From an uncultured Bacteroides sp. (GTDB lineage Bacteria > Bacteroidota > Bacteroidia > Bacteroidales > Bacteroidaceae), in contig CAMTFK010000226.1 in the NCBI GenBank assembly GCA_947071285.1, positions 1 through 7,412 on the forward strand: a DNA stretch of 7,412 nucleotides, in the 5' to 3' direction. Position 1 is the stretch's first letter, and each line of letters begins with the position of its first letter. Below the pieces are notes generated by a model. The model did no database searches, was not told the origin of the DNA, and saw only the letters and a list, made by a program, of their open reading frames with translations. Of this stretch, positions 1-6,574 are shown piece after piece. Position numbers and translations under genes: made by a program.

Positions 1-24
1 CCTTTCAATTTCCTCGACTTTCAT
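1..24 (-). CDS. Start of a gene downstream of the ECF sigma factor (5' fragment)
   Basis: Only eight codons fall in the window, reading MKVEEIER from an ATG at 24 and running off the left edge. The start lies inside the end of the sigma factor gene, in another frame, with a 20-nt overlap up to the TGA at 5-7, which suggests translational coupling. In Bacteroides, ECF sigma genes are commonly followed by a small membrane protein that begins with a similar MKVEEIE-type acidic stretch and probably acts as an anti-sigma factor or stress-regulated protein. That identification rests on position and eight residues only. The alternative is that the ATG is chance. Confidence 0.5.
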
Positions 25-520
25 AGTTATTCCATTTATTAAATTCCTCACGTATCTTTTTCCTTGCCCGGGACAGCAGTACACGGACGTTTGTAGAGTT
101 CAGTCCGGTCACCTGTTCTATCTCTTCGTAAGAACAGCCTTTGACGTCCCGCAGATTCACAATCCGTTGTTGCTGTTCGGGCAAGTGGGCAATGATATCT
201 TTCACTTGTCTCACTTCGTCGCGTATCTCCAGATTATCTGCCTGAGAGACGTCTTGCACGGCAGTCAGTTCTACTGATTGTTTAGACAAGACATACTTTC
301 CCGAACGAAGCAAATCAAAACACATATTCTTTACCAAAGTGACACTGAACGCTTCCGGGTTGCTGATAACCGTCAGTCCTTCCCGCTTATCCCATAGCTT
401 CAGATAAGCTTCCTGCACCAGGTCTTCCGCATCGGCCGCATTCTCCAGTAACCGATAGGCCACGCAGTACAGTTTGCGGTGATAGGGCAGAAACTCATTT
501 TTAAAACTCTCAGCATCCAT
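5..520 (-). CDS. RNA polymerase ECF-type sigma-70 factor
   Basis: A 171-residue protein with only regions 2 and 4 of sigma-70, the normal size for an extracytoplasmic-function sigma factor. Region 2 spans about residues 10-75 and carries the core-binding and -10 recognition helix (AEDLVQEAYLKLWDK, 31-45). Region 4 spans about 108-160, with LPEQQQRIVNLRDV (113-126) and the helix-turn-helix ending in VRVLLSRARKKI (145-156), which reads the -35 element. The linker between them is poorly conserved, as usual. The protein should direct RNA polymerase to a small regulon in response to a signal held by a partner, probably the overlapping downstream gene. The ATG at 520 is the first start and fits the family N-terminus. 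An ECF-like promoter lies about 45 bp upstream, so autoregulation is likely. The regulon cannot be read from the window. Confidence 0.95.
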   Translation of the reverse strand: MDAESFKNEFLPYHRKLYCVAYRLLENAADAEDLVQEAYLKLWDKREGLTVISNPEAFSVTLVKNMCFDLLRSGKYVLSKQSVELTAVQDVSQADNLEIRDEVRQVKDIIAHLPEQQQRIVNLRDVKGCSYEEIEQVTGLNSTNVRVLLSRARKKIREEFNKWNNYESRGN

Positions 521-565
521 GGGCTTTTCTGTATCTCAATCCTGTTTACTTGTTGTATCTATTGG

Positions 566-594
566 TTAGACGTAAGGGGGCGGAATATTGTTAC
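566..594 (-). promoter_or_regulatory. Candidate ECF-type autoregulated promoter of the sigma factor gene
   Basis: On the minus strand, GTAAC (590-594) is followed after 17 bases by CGTCTAA (566-572). An AAC-containing -35 and a CGTC-type -10 with a spacer near 16-17 bp are typical of ECF sigma promoters, and ECF genes usually transcribe themselves. Transcription would start near 558, giving a leader of about 40 nt. No TAnnTTTG housekeeping element is seen in this gap. The elements are seen in the sequence; their use by this particular sigma factor is inferred. Confidence 0.5.
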
Positions 595-621
595 AAAGAA
601 ACTTATTTTTCTTAAAAAGAA

Positions 622-655
622 AATGCGACAATAGAGAAATCTCTACCGTCGCATT
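622..655 (-). terminator. Rho-independent terminator of yeiH
   Basis: AATGCGAC (622-629) pairs with GTCGCATT (648-655), and inside it TAGAG (632-636) pairs with CTCTA (641-645) around an AAAT loop, leaving a small AA/CC internal loop. On the minus strand the stem is followed by TTCTTTTT. It begins 23 nt after the yeiH stop codon, so it ends that transcript and insulates the sigma factor operon. The plus-strand side is also T-rich, but no plus-strand gene ends here. Confidence 0.85.
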
Positions 656-678
656 CTTTTCTTAAGGACTGACTCTTC

Positions 679-1701
679 TTAGAACCAATATATATATACT
701 AATGTGCTTATGCTAATTACAACCCACAACAACACTCCCTGAATGAGAGGCTTAATACCTACCGCTTTCAACACATCTCGCGAGAGAGAAGCACCGATGA
801 AAAACAACGTAATGGTTAAAGTCTTGCGGGCAAAGGAATTGATGCCGGCTCCGATGAGAGCTCCGGTTTCTGTAGTATCCAGCACATAAGTATTGAAGAC
901 CATGGCCAATACAAAGAAGAAGATAAACCAGGGGATACTGATTTTCTGTCCCTTGCTTTTAAAGATGAAAGATGTAACAAATGCCAAAGGAATAATCCAA
1001 AGAGCACGCGTCAGTTTAATAGTAGTAGCTATCTTCAAGGCTTCTTCACCATAAGCCGCACCTGCACCTACCACTGAGCTTGTATCATGGATGGCAATGG
1101 CAGCCCATGTACCAAACTCTTGCTGGCTCATATTGAGTGCATGCCCGATAACCGGGAAAATGAACAGCGCAATAGCATTCAGAATAAAGATAGTGCCCAA
1201 AGCCACAGACATTTCACTATCCTTAGCTTTCAGTACAGGGCCTACTGCAGCAATAGCACTACCACCACAAATTGCCGTACCGGAGCTGATAAGATAGGAT
1301 GTATCACGGTCTACTTTCAAGAATTTACGACCAATGAACCAACCGATGAGCAGTGTGCCGACTACAGAAATAATAGTGAATTCCATACCTTCTTTACCGG
1401 AAGCCAAAGATGCCTGCAAGTTCATGCCGAATCCCAGACCTACCACTGAATATTGCAAAAGATATTTGGATGTTTTCTTATTAAACTTCGGGTGTGCCTG
1501 TCCGCATGACAAGGCGAATGCCAATCCCAGGAACAAAGCTACCGGTGGAGTGACCCATGCAGAATAGGCCTGCATACCGGGGACATAGTCTAAGAATAAG
1601 AAAAAGGAAAGAATAACAAGAAGAGAAACGTAAATAGTTTTGTTGTTACGTTGAAGAGATGCTATGTTGATACTCTTCGCCAACACTTGATTTGAAGCCA
1701 T
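679..1701 (-). CDS. yeiH: YeiH/UPF0324 family putative sulfate exporter, multi-pass membrane protein
   Basis: A 340-residue inner-membrane protein of about ten hydrophobic segments (for example near 24-40, 51-66, 107-124, 166-186, 233-247, 256-272, 294-306 and 318-338). It carries the hallmark motifs of the YeiH family: GTAICGGSAIAA (141-152), the WAAIAIHDTSSVVGA stretch (199-213) and KLTRALWIIP (229-238). The length matches the family (about 340-350). The family is annotated as putative sulfate exporters, but the substrate is not firmly established. The ATG at 1701 is well placed behind a Bacteroides-type promoter. The gene directly upstream encodes a CysL/YeiE-like LysR regulator and a LysR-type box lies in the gap, so control by that protein in response to a sulfur oxyanion is likely. 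No key motif is missing. Confidence 0.93.
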   Translation of the reverse strand: MASNQVLAKSINIASLQRNNKTIYVSLLVILSFFLFLDYVPGMQAYSAWVTPPVALFLGLAFALSCGQAHPKFNKKTSKYLLQYSVVGLGFGMNLQASLASGKEGMEFTIISVVGTLLIGWFIGRKFLKVDRDTSYLISSGTAICGGSAIAAVGPVLKAKDSEMSVALGTIFILNAIALFIFPVIGHALNMSQQEFGTWAAIAIHDTSSVVGAGAAYGEEALKIATTIKLTRALWIIPLAFVTSFIFKSKGQKISIPWFIFFFVLAMVFNTYVLDTTETGALIGAGINSFARKTLTITLFFIGASLSRDVLKAVGIKPLIQGVLLWVVISISTLVYIYWF

Positions 1702-1744
1702 ACTTTTATTGTTTTACAATTTATATATCCTTTATTTTCGGGTG

Positions 1745-1776
1745 CAAAGGTAGGCTCCTTTTTTCAAACAGGCTAA
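1745..1776 (-). promoter_or_regulatory. Bacteroides-type housekeeping promoter of yeiH
   Basis: The minus strand shows TACCTTTG (1745-1752), a full match to the Bacteroides -7 consensus TAnnTTTG. A weaker TTAG (1773-1776) sits 20 bp upstream where TTTG is expected at -33. Transcription would start near 1740, about 38 nt before the ATG. The poor -33 element fits a promoter that needs an activator. Confidence 0.7.
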
Positions 1777-1795
1777 TTGTTTATGCTTATGTATT

Positions 1796-1810
1796 ATAAC
1801 TTTTGGTTAT
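1796..1810. promoter_or_regulatory. Candidate LysR-type operator upstream of yeiH
   Basis: ATAACTTTTGGTTAT is an inverted repeat (ATAAC, 5 bases, GTTAT). It fits the LysR-type form ATAA-N7-TTAT with its T-N11-A core. Its centre (1803) lies about 63 bp upstream of the predicted yeiH start of transcription, which is the usual place for the recognition site of a LysR-type activator. The likely ligand-responsive regulator is encoded just upstream. Chance short palindromes do occur in AT-rich gaps, so this is inference supported by position. Confidence 0.5.
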
Positions 1811-1860
1811 TCATTAATTTGTTTCCCGGGAAGAAATGTACTTAACGATAGAAAAGAGAA

Positions 1861-2757
1861 CTACAACTTTCTGTCATAGTGCATGGCAAACTGCATGAAA
1901 GCTTGGGACAGTCCTCCCTCCTGCCCTTGCAATTGGACAAAGCAGAGTTCGCGAAGCATGGGCATATCTTTAATTTCCACCACCCGGAAAGTGCCGGCAG
2001 CCAGCTCCTTAAAAATGGAACGAACAGAGACAATGCCCATGCAATCAGCATTTTCAAGAAAAAGTTTGATGCTCTCGGTACTGCCAAGATACATCAAAAC
2101 ATTAAGATTGGATAGTTTTATATTGTGCCCTGACAAAGCACGTTCTATCACATCAAGTGTACCGGAACCACGTTCGCGAAGTACAAGAGGAATTTTCTGT
2201 AAATCTTCAGGGGTGATTTCTTCGGAAAGTGAGAGTTTACTTTTAGTGTGCACCACAGCCACCAGTTCGTCTTCAAGAAAAGTGGTATACTTCAAATTAG
2301 GCAGGCGATAAATACCTTCTACCAAACCTAAATCTATGCGATGTTCCTGCAAAGCTGTCTCTATGCCACGGGAGTTTCCGTTCAATAGAGAAAGGTTGAC
2401 TTGCGAGAATTTACGGATAAAACTGCCCAATAAGGGAGGTAGCACGTATTGGGCAATCGTAGTACTGGCACCAAGTTTCAACTCTCCCGTATATTCATTA
2501 TGCAACAGATGCATCTCATATTCCAGTTGTTTATAATCCTCCAGAATACGGTCACAGTGTTCCAACAGTAGTTTCCCGGCTTCCGTCAGACTTATCTTAC
2601 TGCCCTGCCTGTCAAACAAACGTGCCTGATAGGTACTCTCCAACTCTTGTATATGCTTTGTTATGGCAGGCTGGCTGACAAACAACTCTTGCGAAGCCTT
2701 CGTGAAACTCAGGTTCTTCGCCACAGACCGGAAGACTTTTAAACGAAAATCAGACAC
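1861..2757 (-). CDS. LysR family transcriptional regulator, CysL/YeiE-like
   Basis: A 298-residue regulator of standard LysR length. The winged helix-turn-helix is at residues 3-62 (SFTKASQELFVSQPAITKHI at 17-36, then RLFDRQGSKISLTEAG at 46-61). A linker helix follows (63-88), and the effector-binding domain begins at GELKLGASTTIAQYVLPPLL (91-110). GASTTI and RERGSGT (194-200) are typical of the CysL/YeiE branch, whose known members respond to sulfur compounds or control sulfite metabolism. The start is GTG at 2757: an in-frame TAA lies seven codons upstream with no ATG between, and the N-terminus then matches the family. It lies 159 bp upstream of yeiH on the same strand. I see no terminator between the two, so some read-through is possible. 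The ligand is inferred, not shown. Confidence 0.94.
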   Translation of the reverse strand: MSDFRLKVFRSVAKNLSFTKASQELFVSQPAITKHIQELESTYQARLFDRQGSKISLTEAGKLLLEHCDRILEDYKQLEYEMHLLHNEYTGELKLGASTTIAQYVLPPLLGSFIRKFSQVNLSLLNGNSRGIETALQEHRIDLGLVEGIYRLPNLKYTTFLEDELVAVVHTKSKLSLSEEITPEDLQKIPLVLRERGSGTLDVIERALSGHNIKLSNLNVLMYLGSTESIKLFLENADCMGIVSVRSIFKELAAGTFRVVEIKDMPMLRELCFVQLQGQEGGLSQAFMQFAMHYDRKL

Positions 2758-2761
2758 GTAA

Positions 2762-2789
2762 TTAGTGATTAAGGGTTAGTGATAAATGG
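2762..2789. repeat. Two tandem 14-bp direct repeats before lysR
   Basis: TTAGTGATTAAGGG (2762-2775) is followed immediately by TTAGTGATAAATGG (2776-2789), identical at 12 of 14 positions. They fill most of the 44-bp gap between the DUF6621-like gene and lysR. They may be a small slippage product or a binding site. No hairpin terminator is present in this gap, so the two genes are probably transcribed together. Confidence 0.6.
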
Positions 2790-2801
2790 TTAACAACAGG
2801 G

Positions 2802-3404
2802 TTATTGCAATTCTTCGGCTTTAATGCCTAAAGCACGCATCATGGAGTAACCCAACAAATCCCATTTGCAAGCAAGAGGACGCGCCGGCTCATCCATATT
2901 GAAAAGAAAAACTTCTTTTGATTTTACCGGATCAGCGTCTTTCAGATGTTCATCCAAAACATCCATAAGTTTGGCACCATAGTCGTCAAGAAACGGAACC
3001 AGCATGAGGCGCTTCACATCGGCAGAGTCAAGAGCTATATTCAGCAAGTCAAGATAGAGGTTCGCCCTCGGAACAAGTCCTTCGGAAGATACTGAAGTAA
3101 ACGTAAATTCACCCAACTGGTTAGTGTATCCCACCCCATTCAAATCTTCATTCAAGTTGGCAGGATCGCAGTGAAGCAGTTCGTTTGTCTGCCCATCATG
3201 CACAAACAGCACTCCTATATTATTGTTTTTATCACGAACACCAGAATCAAGTGCCAGATAAGAAGCCCATTCTTCTACATAAATGTTCTGCAAGGGACGT
3301 CCCAACTGTAATTCAAAATATCTCTTCAAATCTCTAACCACGTCATTGAAGTATGCTACGTCCACTAATATCACATTCTCTGCAAACTTTACATTTTCTG
3401 CCAT
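2802..3404 (-). CDS. Conserved Bacteroidales protein, DUF6621-like
   Basis: A 200-residue soluble, acidic protein without signal peptide or membrane segment, so probably cytoplasmic. I recognise the N-terminus (MAENVKFAENVILVDVAYFN) as resembling a family I recall as DUF6621, which seems limited to Bacteroidales and has no known function. The family name is from memory and should be treated as likely, not certain. Visible features are an early hydrophobic strand (VILVDVAYF, 11-19), a second strand after a turn (IGVLFVHDG, 63-71), a further strand (KRLMLVPFLDDYG, 131-143) and a short C-terminal region with WDLLGYSMMRALGI (181-194). I see no catalytic motif. The ATG at 3404 is the first start. 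lysR begins 44 bp downstream on the same strand with no terminator between, so the two may form an operon, though a functional link is not evident. Confidence 0.85.
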   Translation of the reverse strand: MAENVKFAENVILVDVAYFNDVVRDLKRYFELQLGRPLQNIYVEEWASYLALDSGVRDKNNNIGVLFVHDGQTNELLHCDPANLNEDLNGVGYTNQLGEFTFTSVSSEGLVPRANLYLDLLNIALDSADVKRLMLVPFLDDYGAKLMDVLDEHLKDADPVKSKEVFLFNMDEPARPLACKWDLLGYSMMRALGIKAEELQ

Positions 3405-3431
3405 AATATATTATATTCTATTTTTGAGGGA

Positions 3432-3463
3432 TAAAGATACAATAATCCTTTTAGCTACACACA
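3432..3463 (-). promoter_or_regulatory. Weak Bacteroides-type promoter of the DUF6621-like gene
   Basis: The minus strand shows TATCTTTA (3432-3439), one base off TAnnTTTG. TGTG (3460-3463), one base off TTTG, lies 20 bp further upstream. Transcription would start near 3427, about 23 nt before the ATG. Both elements are imperfect in an AT-rich gap, so this is tentative. Confidence 0.4.
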
Positions 3464-3563
3464 TGATTTAAACAGAATTTACACATTACTATATATCAAT
3501 GGAGAGAAACCATATAAATGCACTAACCAATTCCCTCTTACAAGCATTGCAAGTATAAGGAAA

Positions 3564-3613
3564 GACATTTTGTCATAAATATCCACATAACAACTGCCAT
3601 TTTATCACAAATA
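3564..3613. repeat. Pair of 18-bp direct repeats upstream of clpB, likely regulator sites
   Basis: GACATTTTGTCATAAATA (3564-3581) and GCCATTTTATCACAAATA (3596-3613) agree at 15 of 18 positions and begin 32 bp apart, close to three helical turns, so they lie on the same face of the DNA. The first copy holds a perfect inverted repeat, GACA-TTT-TGTC. They lie just upstream of the -24/-12 promoter of clpB, centred near -77 and -45. A dimeric regulator binding both sites is the simplest reading; no family can be named. Confidence 0.6.
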
Positions 3614-3618
3614 AGTCA

Positions 3619-3634
3619 TTGGCAAATCTTTTGC
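3619..3634 (+). promoter_or_regulatory. Candidate sigma-54 (-24/-12) promoter of clpB
   Basis: TTGGCAAATCTTTTGC matches the sigma-54 consensus TGGCAC-N5-TTGC at its key positions. GG (3621-3622) and GC (3633-3634) have first bases exactly 12 bp apart, the strictly conserved spacing. Transcription would start near 3646 and leave a leader of about 38 nt before the clpB ATG. No good TAnnTTTG housekeeping promoter and no CIRCE element were found in the gap. Sigma-54 control of clpB is inferred from this motif alone. Confidence 0.6.
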
Positions 3635-3669
3635 GCCCCATTAGTTGTTATTGAAAATGAAAAATAGAA

Positions 3670-3674
3670 AGGAG
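3670..3674 (+). promoter_or_regulatory. Strong Shine-Dalgarno sequence of clpB
   Basis: AGGAG lies 9 nt before the ATG at 3684, within AAAGGAGAT. A good Shine-Dalgarno match is uncommon for Bacteroides genes, most of which have AT-rich leaders, and it supports this start and high expression. Confidence 0.65.
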
Positions 3675-3683
3675 ATATAAGAT

Positions 3684-6272
3684 ATGAACTTTAACAATTT
3701 CACCATTAAATCGCAAGAGGCAGTGCAAGAAGCACTGAATCTGGCCAAGAGCCGCGGGCAGCAAGCCATCGAGCCGGTTCATGTGATGCAAGGAGTGATG
3801 AAAGTGGGCGAAAACGTCACCAACTTCATCTTCCAGAAACTGGGCATGAACGGACAACAGGTTGCACTCGTACTCGACAAACAAACGGATTCCCTGCCTA
3901 AAGTTTCGGGTGGAGAACCCTACTTGAGCCGTGAAACGAATGATGTTTTTCAGAAAGCCACTCAGTATTCCAAAGAAATGGGTGACGAATTCGTTTCGCT
4001 GGAACATTTGTTGCTGGCATTGCTGACCGTAAAAAGCACCGTTTCCACCATCCTAAAAGATGCGGGAATGACGGAACATGAGCTTCGCAATGCCATCACC
4101 GAACTGCGCAAAGGCGAAAAGGTGACCTCACAATCCAGTGAAGATACTTATCAGTCACTGGAAAAGTACGCCATCAACCTGAATGAAGCCGCCCGAAGCG
4201 GTAAACTCGACCCGGTTATCGGTCGTGACGAGGAGATACGCCGCGTACTGCAAATCCTGAGCCGCCGTACCAAGAACAACCCCATATTAATAGGTGAACC
4301 GGGTACTGGTAAAACCGCTATTGTGGAAGGACTTGCCCACCGTATCCTGCGTGGTGACGTACCGGAAAACCTGAAGAACAAACAAGTGTACTCACTGGAC
4401 ATGGGTGCGCTGGTGGCCGGTGCAAAATACAAAGGTGAATTCGAGGAACGTCTGAAAGCTGTTGTCAACGAGGTGAAGAAATCGGAAGGAGATATTATCC
4501 TCTTCATTGATGAAATTCACACATTGGTTGGTGCCGGAAAGGGCGAAGGAGCCATGGATGCTGCCAATATCCTGAAACCTGCGCTAGCGCGTGGCGAACT
4601 AAGAAGTATCGGCGCCACTACCCTTGACGAATATCAGAAGTATTTCGAGAAAGACAAAGCATTGGAACGTCGTTTCCAAATTGTATATGTAAACGAACCC
4701 GATACACTGAGCACCATCTCCATCCTGCGTGGACTGAAGGAACGTTACGAAAATCATCACCACGTACGGATTAAAGATGACGCCATCATTGCCGCTGTAG
4801 AGCTGAGTAACCGCTATATCACGGATCGTTTCTTACCGGACAAGGCTATCGACCTGATGGACGAAGCTGCCGCTAAATTGCGTATGGAAGTAGACTCAGT
4901 TCCAGAAGAACTGGATGAAATTTCACGTAAAATCAAACAATTGGAGATTGAGCGCGAAGCCATCAAGCGTGAGAATGATAAACCAAAGCTGGAACACATC
5001 GGCAAGGAACTTGCTGAGCTGAAAGAACAAGAGAAATCTTACAAGGCGAAATGGCAAAGTGAGAAAACACTGGTCAACAGAATCCAGCAGAACAAGGTTG
5101 AAATAGAAAATCTGAAATTTGAAGCTGACAAGGCAGAACGTGAAGGTGACTACGGCAAGGTAGCCGAAATCCGCTATGGCAAGTTACAGGCTTTGAATCA
5201 GGAAATCGAAGACACCCAGAAAGAACTTCATGCCATGCAGGGCGACAAAGCCATGATTAAGGAAGAAGTAGATGCTGAGGACATTGCAGATGTAGTTTCC
5301 CGCTGGACAGGTATCCCTGTAAGCAAAATGCTGCAAAGCGAAAAGGACAAGCTGTTGCATCTTGAAGATGAACTCCACCAACGTGTCATCGGACAAGATG
5401 AAGCTATCCAAGCAGTTGCTGATGCCGTGCGCCGTAGCCGTGCCGGTTTGCAGGACCCTAAACGTCCGATTGGCTCGTTCATCTTCCTCGGCACTACCGG
5501 CGTAGGTAAAACAGAACTTGCCAAGGCGCTTGCGGAATTCCTCTTCGATGACGAAACCATGATGACGCGTATCGACATGAGTGAATATCAGGAGAAGCAT
5601 AGTGTATCACGTCTGGTCGGAGCACCTCCGGGATACGTGGGCTATGATGAAGGTGGGCAGTTGACTGAAGCCATCCGGCGCAAACCGTACTCTGTGGTAT
5701 TGTTTGACGAAATAGAGAAAGCGCACCCGGATGTATTCAATATTCTGCTGCAAGTATTGGACGACGGACGATTGACGGACAACAAGGGACGTGTGGTAAA
5801 CTTTAAAAATACCATTATCATCATGACCTCAAATATGGGCAGTGCCTACATTCAGAGTCAGATGGAGAAACTGAACAGCGCCAACAAAGAGCAAGTGATA
5901 GAGGAAACGAAGAAGGAAGTGATGAATATGTTAAAGAAAACGATTCGTCCGGAATTCCTGAACCGTATTGATGAAACCATCATGTTCCTGCCGCTAAATG
6001 AAAGCGAGATTAAGCAGATTGTAGTGCTCCAAATAAAAGGTGTACAGAAAATGCTAGCTCAAAATGGTGTGGAACTGGTGCTGACAGAGGGAGCCATAGA
6101 GTTCCTGACGAAAGTGGGGTATGATCCGGAGTTCGGTGCCCGTCCTGTGAAACGAGCTATTCAGCATTACTTATTGAATGATTTGTCGAAGAAGTTATTG
6201 GCACAGGAAGTAGACCGCAGCAGGCCTATTATAGTAGATGCCAGTGGCGAAGGGCTCATATTCAGAAATTAA
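3684..6272 (+). CDS. clpB: ClpB, ATP-dependent protein disaggregase (Hsp100)
   Basis: An 862-residue AAA+ chaperone, close to E. coli ClpB (857). It forms cytoplasmic hexamers that thread aggregated proteins through a central pore, working with DnaK/DnaJ/GrpE. Order of parts: Clp N-domain repeats (about 1-145); first ATPase domain with Walker A GEPGTGKT (204-211), pore loop KYKG (248-251), Walker B ILFIDE (272-277) and arginine finger in ALERR (326-330); a long charged coiled-coil middle domain (about 405-525), which contacts DnaK and marks ClpB rather than ClpA; second ATPase domain with Walker A GTTGVGKT (603-610), pore loop GYVG (650-653), Walker B VVLFDE (671-676) and sensor 2 GARPVKR (818-824). 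I see no ClpP-docking IGF/L loop. All catalytic residues are intact. The gene stands alone, with its own promoter region and a terminator. Confidence 0.98.
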   Translation: MNFNNFTIKSQEAVQEALNLAKSRGQQAIEPVHVMQGVMKVGENVTNFIFQKLGMNGQQVALVLDKQTDSLPKVSGGEPYLSRETNDVFQKATQYSKEMGDEFVSLEHLLLALLTVKSTVSTILKDAGMTEHELRNAITELRKGEKVTSQSSEDTYQSLEKYAINLNEAARSGKLDPVIGRDEEIRRVLQILSRRTKNNPILIGEPGTGKTAIVEGLAHRILRGDVPENLKNKQVYSLDMGALVAGAKYKGEFEERLKAVVNEVKKSEGDIILFIDEIHTLVGAGKGEGAMDAANILKPALARGELRSIGATTLDEYQKYFEKDKALERRFQIVYVNEPDTLSTISILRGLKERYENHHHVRIKDDAIIAAVELSNRYITDRFLPDKAIDLMDEAAAKLRMEVDSVPEELDEISRKIKQLEIEREAIKRENDKPKLEHIGKELAELKEQEKSYKAKWQSEKTLVNRIQQNKVEIENLKFEADKAEREGDYGKVAEIRYGKLQALNQEIEDTQKELHAMQGDKAMIKEEVDAEDIADVVSRWTGIPVSKMLQSEKDKLLHLEDELHQRVIGQDEAIQAVADAVRRSRAGLQDPKRPIGSFIFLGTTGVGKTELAKALAEFLFDDETMMTRIDMSEYQEKHSVSRLVGAPPGYVGYDEGGQLTEAIRRKPYSVVLFDEIEKAHPDVFNILLQVLDDGRLTDNKGRVVNFKNTIIIMTSNMGSAYIQSQMEKLNSANKEQVIEETKKEVMNMLKKTIRPEFLNRIDETIMFLPLNESEIKQIVVLQIKGVQKMLAQNGVELVLTEGAIEFLTKVGYDPEFGARPVKRAIQHYLLNDLSKKLLAQEVDRSRPIIVDASGEGLIFRN

Positions 6273-6293
6273 GCTAAAAAACTAATGAGTTAA

Positions 6294-6335
6294 AAAAGGC
6301 TGTCTTGCCACATTGATGGAACAAGACAGCCTTTT
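6294..6335. terminator. Bidirectional terminator between clpB and the convergent small gene
   Basis: AAAAGGCTGTCTTG (6294-6307) pairs perfectly over 14 bp with CAAGACAGCCTTTT (6322-6335), and CCA/TGG can extend the stem into the loop. Runs of A on the left and T on the right let it work in both directions. It starts 21 nt after the clpB stop and lies two bases beyond the stop of the minus-strand small gene at 6338, so both convergent genes use it. Confidence 0.92.
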
Positions 6336-6337
6336 CA

Positions 6338-6574
6338 TTATTCTATAACGAGCTGCTTAACAACTGGCGCGGACAGGGCGTGCGTCACAACCAACACATA
6401 TTCTCCTGCACACGGCAAATCAAACGAAGAACTTTCCTCTTGCGTCTGCTTCACATCAACCACCTTCCCCCGAATATGATACAAACAAAGCGTAGCATTG
6501 GGCAACACTCCGTCCACATATATCTTTCCGGCAGTTTTATCCACCTTCACTGTTACGCTCTTATGCTCTTCCAT
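6338..6574 (-). CDS. Small beta-rich protein, resembling a C-terminal sorting or DUF3244-like domain
   Basis: 78 residues from the ATG at 6574; the frame stays open back to a TAG at 6602-6604, and a TTG start at 6595 would add seven residues. The pattern of short strands (SVTVKV, KIYVDGV, TLCLYHI, FDLPCAGEYVLVV, VVKQLVIE) resembles the immunoglobulin-like C-terminal domains of Bacteroidetes secreted proteins (type IX sorting domains, DUF3244), including the xLPxxGxYxLxV core. No signal peptide is visible in this frame. It may therefore be a small cytoplasmic protein, or the surviving end of a secreted protein that lost its N-terminus. An independent promoter and a close terminator favour an expressed gene. 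Function unknown, and the family call is tentative. Confidence 0.6.
   Translation of the reverse strand: MEEHKSVTVKVDKTAGKIYVDGVLPNATLCLYHIRGKVVDVKQTQEESSSFDLPCAGEYVLVVTHALSAPVVKQLVIE

Noticed and set aside
1087..1567. Plus-strand open frames across the yeiH region
   Set aside because: They lie antisense to a clearly conserved membrane protein, lack promoters and have no recognisable family.
1823..1832. TTCCCGGGAA palindrome after lysR as a terminator
   Set aside because: A perfect palindrome with no loop and no T-run; only a three-pair stem with a CCGG loop could form. At most a protein-binding site.
3620..3640. Housekeeping TAnnTTTG promoter for clpB
   Set aside because: ATCTTTTG lacks the TA and has no TTTG at about 20 bp upstream; the -24/-12 reading is better.
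3405..3683. CIRCE or other HrcA-type heat-shock operator before clpB
   Set aside because: No TTAGCACTC/GAGTGCTAA inverted repeat is present in the gap.
3684..6272. ClpA or ClpC rather than ClpB
   Set aside because: The long coiled-coil middle domain and lack of a ClpP-docking loop identify ClpB.
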